A stretch of 64,000 bases of DNA, taken from contig CM074695.1 of assembly GCA_037367355.1 (NCBI GenBank), positions 2,294,001 through 2,358,000 of the forward strand. Direction: 5' to 3'. The notes beneath the pieces are model-generated. The model saw only the letters and a program-made list of their open reading frames with translations, was not told the origin of the DNA and made no database searches. This document shows positions 54,413 through 64,000 of this stretch, piece after piece. The first letter of the stretch is position 1. Each line of letters opens with the position of its first letter. This DNA is from Neoscytalidium dimidiatum. Lineage: Eukaryota > Ascomycota > Dothideomycetes > Botryosphaeriales > Botryosphaeriaceae. A program made the translations under genes and the position numbers.

Positions 54413-56543
54413 ACAGCTCACTTGAAAGGATGAAAAGATTTCATGCATGTCTTAGATCCTTCCATTCCTTTTCATCTGTCTGCAGGAGAACAAAAAGAGT
54501 CAACAGCATTAATTTTTGCTTCTGTGATTCCGTTCATGGAGGGGAAAGTCAATTTATTTCTTGCAACTTCGTCCCATATGCCGTCTGAACTGGCAGCAGT
54601 CCCATGTCATGGCAGCTGTGCCTCTTGGGAGCGGACTCTGCTTTCTCTGCGATCATTTGTTGCTTGGTGCTGAGATTTAGCCCTGTCATTTTCTTTTCTT
54701 GCCCTTGTTACTAAATTAAGCATCAAGACCGGCTGTTTCACTTGGACATATCATGTGCAGCGCTCGCAACCCTGGGGCACTACCCAATGCTCGTATTTGC
54801 GACAGATCGCAAAAAGCACTGACTTTTCCATGTACCTACAACAATGAAAAAGACTCAGATGTGCAGGACCCCTGACCACTCACGACCGGCAATGTTATGC
54901 TGAGCTTCTCACCGATTGGACCTGCGCGTCAGGGTTTTTCATTACCCCTGTTATGTGGAGCAGGCACCCACAGTGTGCATGCGTCGGAGGAATCACAGAT
55001 CTTTGGATTGAATCTGAACAACTCGAATTCACTGAAAAGACCTAAATCGTTTCCTTAAGGCATCGCACACCGCATACTCGTAAACGCGCGGCTGCTACCG
55101 CCTGGTGCTGCGACTAATTATTATGGCCGTCCCATCCCTGCTGTTGCTTTCATGGGCTTTTGCATAGATTATGCATAGGAAGGCTGATGAAATTCAACGA
55201 AAAGATATATGATCATGCAGAACAGTGTGACTAGCCGGACAAGGTGCAGCAATCTTATCACAACAGCGCGCCAAAAGAAACGCGCTACTAGTACACGCGT
55301 ACAAAGACAGCAGCTCCCGGCGGCTGCCGGAAGGATTCACGCTGGGTTGTGAGATCTTGCCCTGATGGAGTTTAGGAGCAGACGCACGGCATCAGGAGAC
55401 TTTTTACTCTGCGATAGCATTTTTGTGCAAAATTCTGGAATCTTGTGGAGTCGGCTGCTTCAGTTTGTACAGGACTCGGACATTTTTCTTGTTATGTCGT
55501 ATGCACAACATACCCGGATGTTGCGACGGCCGAATTACGACATCATCTACCGATCAGCAGTTTTTTTTTCCCCCCCCCTGCGATCACCCCAGGCGCGCGC
55601 TGTTTGGACCCATACGAGGTTACGAACCGAAGGATCGTTAGGTGGAGCATGGTCATCGCTATGAGAGATGAGGCGCATTGGGGAAAAAGAGTTAGTATCA
55701 GCCTCTGCTAACGAAAGAATGGTACGTGCCCGTACTCGCCCGCACTACTGTTAGCTCGCAGACAGGCACCTTGGCATGGATGTATCGATTAGCTAGCCTC
55801 CAGAATCGAAGCTTCCTTTTTCCCGTTGGGCCAAACGACATAGCACGAATCATGCTTGCTCCGCCCCTTGCTCCCGAATTTTTCTTTACCCGCTTGACCG
55901 CCGACCAGGTGGGCAAGGCAAGCTGCAAGGACAAAGTATCTCTCCGCACCCGCAAATCAAAGTTCGTTGCGCCTAAGCAGATATGAACCGGCAAACTTTT
56001 TTTTTTTCCTTTCCTCGCCGACAATTGCCTGATTCACTCACGGATCTGTCCGTTGAGGCATCAACGGGACTGCCACAGCCACAAACACAAGCCCGCCCAA
56101 GGCTGGTGGAACGCCAAAGAGACAGAAGTGCAAAGGTGAGTGACTGAGCTTGTGATCAGTCTAGTTCCGTGTTAGAGCGAGCTACGAACTTCTGCCTTAG
56201 CGGTGACCTCTCCTTCACATCTCCAACAAAAACTCGGACGTAACTACTTTTGATAGAGAGTAATGTAATATTCTGTTATTTCCAGGTTAAGTAACTACAT
56301 CTTAAACCCCACGACCGGCATGACCAAACACAAAGAATTGCTCTTAGAAACAACCGCTCATGTGTCCAACTCTTCTTCGTGATCCCTGGTGATCGGCTTT
56401 GTCAAATCCATCCGACTTTTCCGTGGAATCCATCTTACCAAGCCCCTGTGTCATTCCATTTTTCTCATCCCTCGGTACACCGATCCTCGTTCTGACTTTG
56501 CTTGTTGTCGAGCATTATATCTTCATCTCGTACTATTATCACA
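54413..56543. other. Convergent intergenic region
   Basis: 3' flanks of ARO1 (+) and the Cys-rich hypothetical gene (-). Only short open frames; short T/C runs near 55560-55578. No RNA gene or element recognised. Confidence 0.55.
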
Positions 56544-57320
56544 CTATCCCTTCTTGCCCATGACCATTTCGCACAGCATCCCCCATGCCCGGTCCAACTC
56601 TTCAGCCCTCGGAGTTTCTTCTCTCTGACCAGATTCCCTGCTCTCCCGCTGAGTCTGAGTTGCCAGTTCAAAGACCTCTGCCCGCTTCTTGTTCATATCG
56701 GCTACAGCTCTGTTCAAGGAAGTGGAGCAAGGCGGGTGTATCTGCTGCGAGTAAGGTGGCCAATGCGGGAGAGAGTGGCTCGACTGAGATGCATGGAGGA
56801 AGCTTTCTGGCGCACGGCTCGAAGGGCGCTGATACTGTGACGGCAGCCGTGTAAGTACTGAATCGGCTGGCCGAAACCCATCGGAAGCCGAAGAACTGCA
56901 GGCGGGGCGGTACTGCGCTGGCGTTTCGACGTGGGCGTTCTGCGTCGAATCGAGCGCCAGCAGGACGGGATCAATCGGCGGTGTCACATGCGGTTGGTGC
57001 TGCAAGGTTTGGTGGAAAGCGGCCGGGTTGCCCCAGTCGCGGATTTCAGGCTGTTGATGAGCCGATTGAGCGGGATGGGCGGCTTTCACGTAAATACTTG
57101 TGTTGCACTCGTCGTTGCAGGTTGGCGGGCTGCTGATGTCGACGGGCAGACCATCATGGCCGCAGTGGTAGCATGTGACGGTGCTGTAGTGGCCGTCCGG
57201 TGGGAGGCCGGCCACCGGAGTTTGGAGTTGACAGGGACCATGGCTGGAGGAGCGGCAGCAATAGGTTATGTCTTGCAGCACTCTGCAAGCACGGCAGACC
57301 CAGGTGTATGTCTTACACAT
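56544..57320 (-). CDS. Cys-rich hypothetical protein
   Basis: Intronless 258-aa frame with a protein-like, two-part composition. The first 60 or so residues hold regularly spaced Cys/His (CKTYTWVCRACRVLQ, CCRSSSHGPCQ, TCYHCGHDG), including CXXC pairs that could bind zinc. The middle is Gln/Pro/Ser-rich and disordered-looking. The C-terminal 60 residues are a charged, probably helical segment (LNRAVADMNKKRAEVFELA, AEELDRAWGMLCEMVMGKK). There is no signal peptide, so it is probably intracellular. The family is not recognised; a lineage-specific protein is likely. The start at 57320 is the first ATG of the frame and directly precedes the Cys-rich part. Confidence 0.6.
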   Translation of the reverse strand: MCKTYTWVCRACRVLQDITYCCRSSSHGPCQLQTPVAGLPPDGHYSTVTCYHCGHDGLPVDISSPPTCNDECNTSIYVKAAHPAQSAHQQPEIRDWGNPAAFHQTLQHQPHVTPPIDPVLLALDSTQNAHVETPAQYRPACSSSASDGFRPADSVLTRLPSQYQRPSSRAPESFLHASQSSHSLPHWPPYSQQIHPPCSTSLNRAVADMNKKRAEVFELATQTQRESRESGQREETPRAEELDRAWGMLCEMVMGKKG

Positions 57321-58700
57321 GGCGCGGCAGTTCCTGAGCGGCTAGGCAGCTGATGGAGAACCGATGGATGCGGCTTGGGGGCAGAAGGCCCACGCCTATT
57401 TGTGCCTGATAGAAGATTGATAGAGGCTGCGTGCTGGCTCTGGTGCATTGTCAGAGACATCATTGTTGTCTGCAGCTTAGGGGGTAGTTGCAGCAAGTCA
57501 GCTTTGTGGTGGGCGGGCAGTAGAAGACAAAAGGAGAGGGCGGTGGTTTGTGTCACCCGTGGCTGGCGGTGACGTGGTAACAATGACCCACACAGCACGG
57601 CATAGAAATAGAAGGATTGCGGGACAGAGACAGAGGCAGAGGAAGCGCCGTGAAGCGTCCAGGCGAATCCTGCCTGAGAAGGCACCACCGCTTAACAAGG
57701 ATAGGGCCACGCTTGGAGGATTGGTACCTTTCAGACGTCATTCTGCGGATGATCTCCAGCGCAGGCTGCAACCTCCATCTCCGTCTCCTTGTTCCTCTCC
57801 AGTCTCCAGATCCCGCGCCCACCTCGGCGGATGCAGCCGGACGCCTGGTCCCTAACCAGACCCCTACCTCACGGACGCGCACGGCAGTGCTTGGCGGGCA
57901 CGACGCGCGCGGATGCGCACAGCACAGGGCGGAGCAGACGCGCGCTGCGAGGAGCGGCACCGGGCGCAGGCGGCGGTCAAAGACAGTGAAGGCGGCTGGA
58001 AGCGGCAGCGACTGTGGCACGGCTGTTCATGGCTCTGGCAGATGGTGTTGGCAGGAGGTGAAGGCGGCGCTTGGCGGGCAGGGAGTGTGTGGGAGGCACT
58101 GGAGGACAGGCAGCCCGAGCAGCGCAGGGAGTGGAGTGCAACACCGCAGCCACCGCCGAACGCCTCGGGCCAGCCAGCTAGCCGCCGTTTTTCCTGCAGC
58201 TGGCGCCTGCACCTGCGCGTGAGTCAACGAGCCGCCTAGGACCGGCAGCCACTCACCACGAAGCATCCAAAGTTTGCACGCGCGGCGCGACGGTGGCCGG
58301 TCTCACCACGGCGCCCTCGAGTCTAGGCCCCGCCGGGTCTGTTGAGCCAGCTTCCCTGCCGCTGCCTCGACGACAGCAAACGCTTGCTCGCTCAATACGA
58401 GCATTTTTGGGTAGCCTCGCATCCGCTGCGCATCCGCTGCGCATCGGCATCGACACCTGCGAAGACCGCCGGACAGCCCCAATTCGTCGCGCTGCATCAG
58501 CCCAGCCCGGCGTCCCGGAGCTCAGCGGCCGATAGCGGGTGCGCGCGCTGGATGCTCGGAGGTGACTGCGGCGACAGGCAACAGCAACAGCACCAGCACC
58601 AGCAGCACTAAGCACCACCGCAAGCATCAGAAGGGCGACAGCTCCACCGCGCCGGCCGCTAGCTCCGCGGGCAGCGAACTATGCACGATGGGGTATTGCT

Positions 58701-58750
58701 GTGCTGGGCTGTGCTGGGCTGTGCTGGGCTGTGCTGTGCTGTGCTGTGCT
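58701..58750. repeat. GTGCTGGGCT decamer x3 then GTGCT x4
   Basis: Three perfect decamers followed by four pentamers of the related unit. The change from 10- to 5-bp periodicity suggests slippage after one half-unit was converted. Confidence 0.9.
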
Positions 58751-58833
58751 ATTTAGCTCGCAATGCAGCGGCACTATTCGCTAGCTGTATCTTAGCAGCC
58801 CCGCCAGCTCGACGGCAGCAAACGGTGGTAGGC

Positions 58834-58871
58834 GGGCGGCGGGCGACGGGCGGCGGGCGGTGGGCGGTGGG
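58834..58871 (+). other. Six-run G-quadruplex-type array
   Basis: Six GGG runs at strict 7-nt spacing with 4-nt loops (CGGC, CGAC, CGGC, CGGT, CGGT). Two more runs than a quadruplex needs. It lies about 700 bp upstream of the methyltransferase-like gene on its coding strand and closely resembles the array at 21518-21541. Confidence 0.75.
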
Positions 58872-59266
58872 CGTTTCGCGCGGCGCTGGCGCGTTGGCCG
58901 CTGGTGTGGGCGTGGGTGAGAGTCGGGCTTTCTCTTAGGCGTGCAGCGCAACGGGCAGCGCAGAGCGCAGAGCGCAGCGGGCAGCGGGCAGCGGGCAGCG
59001 GGCAGCGGACCCCAGCAGCGGTTAAGGCCGCATGTGGTGCATCCAGCCAGCGAGCCACAGCTGGTCTTTTGGGGCCGAGACCTCCTATGCTGCTTGTCAA
59101 CTGCGTCCTCTTGCACTCCAGCACACCCGTCTCACCCCATTCTTTGCTACCGTCCCTGCCCAAACCCGCGCACAAGAGTACTGCTGTTCATTACTGTTGT
59201 TGCCAGGTGCGCGCCCCCCCGCTGTCTCTCCGCTGTGCCGCGTGCCGTCAGCCCGGCGCCCAGCCG

Positions 59267-59274
<8 letters not shown>

Positions 59275-59314
<40 letters not shown>
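59275..59314. repeat. CT dinucleotide tract (about 20 units)
   Basis: Uninterrupted CT repeat followed by a short GC-alternating stretch, about 230 bp before the start codon of the methyltransferase-like gene. Pyrimidine tracts are common in fungal promoters and leaders; this is the longest in the window. Confidence 0.9.
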
Positions 59315-59325
<11 letters not shown>

Positions 59326-59544
59326 TCTCGCGCCGTCTGCCTGTTGCTCTGCTGCTGCTCCCTCGCGGCCAGAAGCAGTCGAGCATCTCCAGCCTGCCCG
59401 CTCCGCGCTGTGGTTGCACCCGCCGTGATTCCCACACTGCTGCTCCTCTCATCTTCTGTTCCGCTCTTGGCTGCCAGCCCACCGCTTGCTGCTCTGCCCT
59501 GGTGCTGCCGTCCTACCTTCGTTGCCTCTTAGGTAATCCGTCCC

Positions 59545-61441
59545 ATGGACCAGCATCGGCCGACAGGCCTTTCTGATCTGTTGGATCTGCGCCAAACCTT
59601 ACCGAATGACTTCGACCACAAGCGTCGCTTCACCTCATCATTACCTCCGCCACCCGATGAGCGTGTCGAGCTAGTCGGCTCCTCAGGCGCGTTGCCTGCG
59701 CGCCCTCCTTCTTCTCCACCGTGCCATCCTCTCTTCCCGACCCTCCCAGCTCTGCTTCCCGATCCTGTCACCGTGCCCGGTCTCGCAATAGCCACGCCGG
59801 ACCCGACTCACGAGCCCTCCCGGCCCGACTTGGGCATCGCAGGAATCGTCGACTGCGCCCTCCCGTACTCTAGTGCTCCCTTGCCGTCTCCACAGCTGCT
59901 TAAGATTGCCCCCAGCTTGCGCCTGCCTTCGTTTGACCTGCTAGGAATTGCTGCTCCGCACCCCGACCGCTTCCAGCCTGACGCTGACCGTTTCTTCTCG
60001 CCCATCGGCGCTGGTCCTCTGTCCAAGCCAGACGACCCTCTTCATGCTCGGAGCCCGCAGCCTGCGCGGAGCTCGGAGATAGTCGACCATCTCCCGCTGC
60101 CCAGTCCGCGCCTGGCGAAAAAAGACCAGGCGACGGGCGACCAGTTCACCACCTTGCCGACTCCACCTCCCGACCTGGGCGCCAACTACTGGGGCAATAT
60201 TTCCCATGTCCGTACCACCGCCATGGAATCTCCAGCGAGGTCGGATCCGGAGAGGACCTCCCCTGGAATTGTACCACAGCCCGTCGTTCCGCCCGCCGCA
60301 GAGAGCGCGGAAGATCCACCTGCCCACGCCGAAGCGAGCGGCGGTAACAACACCTTCCCTTGGCTTAACCAGAGCCTGCAGACCATCGGTAAGGCGAATG
60401 GCAAACACGACTTTTGAAAAGGACGCTGACCGTGTTTTAGTGGCTGATCTCGGAGCCGTCACTGGATCAAACAACTCCATCAGGATCCTCTCACATGCTC
60501 TACCCTGTCCGTCACCAAGCGGGCAAGCTTTTCCGCACATTATTTACGCAATCCACGAAGCGACGCCTCCAGCGTCAACCGTGTGGATCAATGTGTTCCA
60601 CGCAGTTCCTGGGCGCTTTAATATGGCCGACCTGCCGACCTCACCGCCGAGCACGCCCGGACCGCCTGTAGGAGGAGAGGATTACTTCACGATGAAGGTC
60701 TTTGACAGTGCCGTGCAGGTCACAGATTACGAGGGCGAGGTAAAGGCGGCGCGATCTCCCCGACCAGTGGTTCCACCCGGCTCGGTGGACGTCTCCATCG
60801 TTGAACGCTATATTCCTCCCACGAGCGCTTCGGAATTCGCCGGACTTTACTCGACAACTGGGTCGCGCTCTTTACTACTAGACCGATTGGCCGAATTGTC
60901 GCCAAACCATGGATCCTTACTCTTCATCTACCCGACAAGAACAGGTGGAAGGACGTTCATGAACAGCTACTTGGGACCAGTCCTGGACCCCATTCTTCGC
61001 TCCATGCATGTTGTCCACGACTTGTCTGCGGATTTGGGCTCCTCGTTGGGGCATATGGCTGCCGTGGAGCATCTGCACGAATTCGATGAAATGCACAGGC
61101 GACTGAGTACCTTTCTCCACCAATTGAACAACGGGAAAACATCTGAGCGATTCAAACTCGGCGGGTCAAACTTCACAATTGTCTACGCCAAGAAGCAAGA
61201 GGCGCGGCTCGCTAGAGATGTCTGGGCGAGCGATTGGTGGATCAAGCAGGAGAAGCCAAGAGTGCGCAATGCCGTGAGCAAGTACTTCCGGCTTGCACAT
61301 AAGCTACCGCCCGAGGACCAAGTCATGCCGACGAACTTAATCCAGGAAGTCCTGGACGGGGTTGCCAAGAAACCTTACGAATTTGGGGAGCCACAGAAAG
61401 GCGTGGAGGTTGGGGTCTTCGTGATCAGAAGGTCCAGGTAA
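59545..61441 (+). CDS. SAM-methyltransferase-like protein with Pro-rich N-terminal extension
   Basis: Two exons: 59545-60388 and 60441-61441 (614 aa); the 52-bp intron has a CTGAC branch site and the junction reads LQTIVADLGAVTGSNNS, in phase. The first 250 residues or so are Pro/Ser/Leu-rich and probably disordered. The second part starts with a motif-I-like glycine-rich strand (VADLGAVTGSNNSIRIL), followed by HIIYAIHEATPP, FDSAVQVTDYEGEVKAARS, SLLLDRLAELSPNHGSLLFIYPT and a helical C-terminus. This order fits a Rossmann-type methyltransferase fold, but the usual acidic SAM-ribose residue and catalytic motifs are not clear, so it may be a non-catalytic relative. Substrate unknown. The start at 59545 is the first ATG of the frame; initiation further in would shorten only the disordered part. 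Confidence 0.7.
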
Positions 61442-62740
61442 CACATGCGGGGTCTGGTGACGGCGACGGTTCGGATCTTGAAGAGCGGTTGATGACAAAG
61501 GCGCAAACTTCATTTGGGATCTCGGAGATCAACAGTCATCCTGTTCTGCTCGGCCCGACAGGATTACCTCGAAGTCGGGGAAGTAATTACGATTAATGGC
61601 TGCCATTACTGAGGCGCGATGCACGCGTGTACGATGAAGATCCTGCGCAGCATCACCAGCGGGGGTTGAGACAAGACACCAGGCGGATCGGCATCGAGCC
61701 TGCTATCTACATTGGCCCCAGTTTGCTTGAAGACTTTCGGGATGCATTTCGGAAAAGAAGGAGGAGGAATGATTGATGACGGGCCTGGTTGTTCCGCGGA
61801 TTCGTCCTATTGCATGAAAGAAGGGGGCATATGACTGGTGTTCTGGTGCAGATTATTTTGCTTGGCGGGGATCGTCGACGTTAGAAACAGAATACCCTCT
61901 CGATGGTTTGCGAGCTTCAATTCCATCCCGCCGTCTTTTCTAATGATCCAGGACGCTACAGTCCGCGCCCACAGGTGTAGGGCACAGGCGAACAGGCATG
62001 CGGCGACGACGACGACGACGGCGACGACGACGTGTATCCACGGTCATAGATTGCGTACCTCGCAACGAAACATCGACGGACGCTGCGGTCAAACGGACGT
62101 CAACTGCCGGGGGCGATTTTCGAGGCCAAGCGGCTGGGATCGAAATTTCACGATATCCTGGTCGACCTATGGGCAGTATCTTGGAAGGGTTCTATGCCCG
62201 CCAGATAGCCTTGTTGCCGGGTGGTCGGAGGGCCAAGTGGACCCTGCGGAAGTGCATCCGGTGGGCGCAGCTTGGGCCTCAAATGAGATTCATAGGGAGC
62301 CGCACGCGCGCACGGGTAGATCTGTCTCTAAGAGGATTCGCGGCTGGGGAGAGGCTGGTAAAGCTGCAAAAATGGTCTGATTGCGAAGGTCTGAGGGGCT
62401 ACGTGCGCTCGGCTGGGCTTGGAGGGTGTGGCATGGCCAATTTCGGCTCAGCGTACAGGGAGAGCGCGCGGTTGTGTGACGCATCGCACGCCTCATTCTG
62501 AAGGGCGGGCGACCGACAGCAGTGATGTTTCTGCGTCGCTTGCAACTCGGCGTGTCTGCGATGGTGCCTTGTCCAGATACAGCGTTCGTGTGTCCTCGGG
62601 GCGCCTGGTTGGCCACGAGGTGCGACTAGCAGATAGACGTGAAGTTGACGGGCATATGAGCGCAAATGTACGGCTGCTCGCAGGCTGGCCTGTGGTTGGA
62701 CGGGCAGGAGGGGCGCATAACAGTTATGTGGGGGCCGGAA

Positions 62741-62780
62741 GTGCGGGAGTGCGGGAGTGCTTGAGTGCTTGAGTGCTTGC
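62741..62780. repeat. 8-bp tandem repeat GTGCKKGA x5
   Basis: Five units in 40 bp: two GTGCGGGA, two GTGCTTGA and a final GTGCTTGC, so variants are grouped rather than alternating. Confidence 0.9.
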
Positions 62781-62887
62781 GGTCTCGCAGATGCAGATGG
62801 AAGCAGAGCCATGGCGCGGCACAGGGCAGGCAAAAACCTTAAAAGAAGGCTCGAGATGGCCGCGACCGGGTCTTCCACACACGGCAC

Positions 62888-62919
62888 CAGTTTGCCAGTT
62901 TGCCAGTGTGCCGGTGTGC
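62888..62919. repeat. 8-bp tandem repeat CAGTTTGC type x4
   Basis: Four units: two CAGTTTGC, then CAGTGTGC and CGGTGTGC, each differing from the one before by at most one base. Confidence 0.9.
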
Positions 62920-63431
62920 CAGCAACGACGGAGACAAGGCGTCGAGGGCAGCCCTGCATGCGGCCGACAGGGCTGCGCAGCAGCATTATCTTCAATCAAG
63001 CAGACGAGCCATCTCCAATCAGCGAGGCTGGCCCGAACCATCTCCCCAGACTCACCCCGCAGCGCCACGCAGGGACCGGCAAGGAGTTTTCGGGAGGGGC
63101 TCGCGCGCAATAAGTAAGCGCCAAACGGGTCGCCGACCAGATTGAAGCTCACGGCCTATCGGCAGCGCGCAAAACGCGCCCTTTGGACCTGTCAGCGGCT
63201 TGCGGAGTTTAGAGGGTTCAAAGGACGCTCGCCTGATCTGCCGCAAGAGCACGCAATCGGTGAGTTTGGGTAAGCACTCGCGCGCCCATTCGCCCGCACT
63301 GCTTACAAACTGTTCCTGGGATGGCATCATCGCCACTGACCCGTCTTGTTGCGGGGGTCGCATCATCCACACGATGACTTTATGGCTCCTGGATTAGCAA
63401 TCCAAGCCGCTAGTTGTCCGAACCTAGAGCG

Positions 63432-63438
63432 TATATAA
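63432..63438 (+). promoter_or_regulatory. TATA box of the oxygenase gene
   Basis: Perfect TATATAA about 150 bp upstream of the start codon at 63588, followed by a CT/CA-rich leader. It is the clearest TATA box in the window and suggests a regulated, high-amplitude gene. Confidence 0.6.
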
Positions 63439-63587
63439 ACCTCCAAATAGGACGCCTTTGACATCACTGCCTACATCTACAACCATTGACCTCTCTACAG
63501 CCTCAGCCCTACAGACCATCTACAACCTCGGCTTCGTCCGCTTTCAGTCCCCTAGCCAGCCCTTTCCTGCCAACAGCACTCGCCACA

Positions 63588-64000
63588 ATGACCACCACCG
63601 CACCCCAGCCCACCCCTGCGCACCAATTGCACTCCGAGCCCATCAACTCCTCCTCTCTCGACACCAGCACTAAGAACGTGGGCTACTCCATTCCCCGCGG
63701 CGACGTCACCACCGAGATCAACTTCTATGTCCCGCCCTCCGATGGTTCCGTTCCCTACAACTGGGTTGAGAAGCAACCAGAAGGTGTGCCGCAGAACAAC
63801 TTCAGCTTCGAGCCCCACGAGGTGACCATCAAGGACACGCGCGGTCGCGAATCCGAATTCGACCTGGACAAGAACTCGTTCGCCTTCGTCTCGGGCGTTG
63901 AGTCCGAGGAGAAGGATTTCGTCGACGACGAGTCCATTAAGCAGAAGTACTACCCGGAGGTCGAGAAGCTCATCATCGACAACGTGCCCGGCGCGTACCG
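63588..64000 (+). CDS. AsaB/CmcJ-type oxygenase (GA4 desaturase-like), 5' part
   Basis: First 137 residues of a gene that runs off the window. The translation begins MTTTAPQPTP and includes the N-terminal pattern of the fungal AsaB/CmcJ family: VGYSIPRGDVTTEINFYVPP, VPYNWVEKQPEGVPQNNF, HEVTIKDTRG and DKNSFAFVSG. These proteins are related to Fe(II)/2-oxoglutarate-type hydroxylases and desaturases and often act in secondary metabolism. The metal-binding residues lie downstream of the window and cannot be checked. The start codon fits the family N-terminus and lies about 150 bp after a TATA box. No intron is seen in the visible part. Confidence 0.82.
   Translation, partial: MTTTAPQPTPAHQLHSEPINSSSLDTSTKNVGYSIPRGDVTTEINFYVPPSDGSVPYNWVEKQPEGVPQNNFSFEPHEVTIKDTRGRESEFDLDKNSFAFVSGVESEEKDFVDDESIKQKYYPEVEKLIIDNVPGAY

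Larger units (their letters stand above)
57321..59544. other. GC-rich divergent promoter region with minisatellites
   Basis: Upstream regions of the Cys-rich gene (-) and the methyltransferase-like gene (+). From about 57.8 to 59.3 kb the sequence is very GC-rich with overlapping spurious frames, a decamer repeat (58701-58750), a six-run G-quadruplex-type array (58834-58871), a GCAGCGG-type repeat near 58975-59010 and a CT tract (59275-59314). No gene supported. Confidence 0.55.
61442..63587. other. Intergenic region with short minisatellites
   Basis: 3' flank of the methyltransferase-like gene and promoter of the oxygenase gene. Contains a GAC/CGA triplet tract near 62004-62032 and two 8-bp tandem repeats (62741-62780, 62888-62919). 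Overlapping frames at 62.3-63.1 kb have no domain. Confidence 0.55.

Noticed and set aside
58904..59532. Frames of 166-211 codons before the methyltransferase-like gene
   Set aside because: They contain the CT tract as Ser/Leu or Arg/Glu runs and overlap in three frames; leader or promoter DNA.

Overview
This window is nuclear DNA from a filamentous ascomycete (Pezizomycotina). The evidence is many short spliceosomal introns (about 50-280 bp) with GTRAGT-type donors and CTRAC-like branch sites just upstream of the acceptor, a five-domain AROM protein, a hybrid histidine kinase, a C2H2 plus fungal-specific transcription factor, a TRI12-type MFS transporter and an AsaB/CmcJ-type oxygenase. The class cannot be fixed from the sequence alone; a dothideomycete is a guess.

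Layout: hybrid histidine kinase (1529-5802, +); IFRD-family protein (6641-8243, -); doubtful small gene (9129-9780, -); about 5 kb without genes; zinc-finger transcription factor (15073-18583, -); about 6 kb GC-rich and gene-free; divergent pair GUF1 (24877-26927, -) and MAD2 (27515-28454, +); C2-domain cytokinesis protein (30032-32390, -); an unusual locus with five zinc-knuckle-like units (34740-36204, +); divergent pair tryptophanyl-tRNA synthetase (36913-38398, -) and UPS1-like PRELI protein (38877-39698, +); a decayed stretch ending in a broken methyltransferase (about 40.5-43.1 kb); ECM33-like membrane protein (43264-44797, -); TRI12-type MFS transporter (45641-47692, -); ARO1/AROM (49453-54412, +); Cys-rich hypothetical protein (56544-57320, -); methyltransferase-like protein with a Pro-rich N-terminus (59545-61441, +); and the 5' end of an AsaB-like oxygenase (63588 to the window edge, +).

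Most genes are housekeeping (mitochondrial translation and lipid transfer, spindle checkpoint, cytokinesis, tRNA charging, aromatic amino-acid synthesis) and do not form an operon or obvious cluster. Two divergent pairs share short intergenic regions and may share promoters. The accessory part is 34.7-48 kb, with the zinc-knuckle locus, the decayed genes, the cell-surface protein and the efflux transporter. Gene-free stretches hold many GC-rich open frames on both strands, microsatellites, 7-10 bp minisatellites, two G-quadruplex-type arrays and one near-perfect 21-bp hairpin. I saw no transposon, rRNA, tRNA or CRISPR array. Exon junctions were worked out by hand from splice signals, reading phase and family conservation, and may be off by a base.
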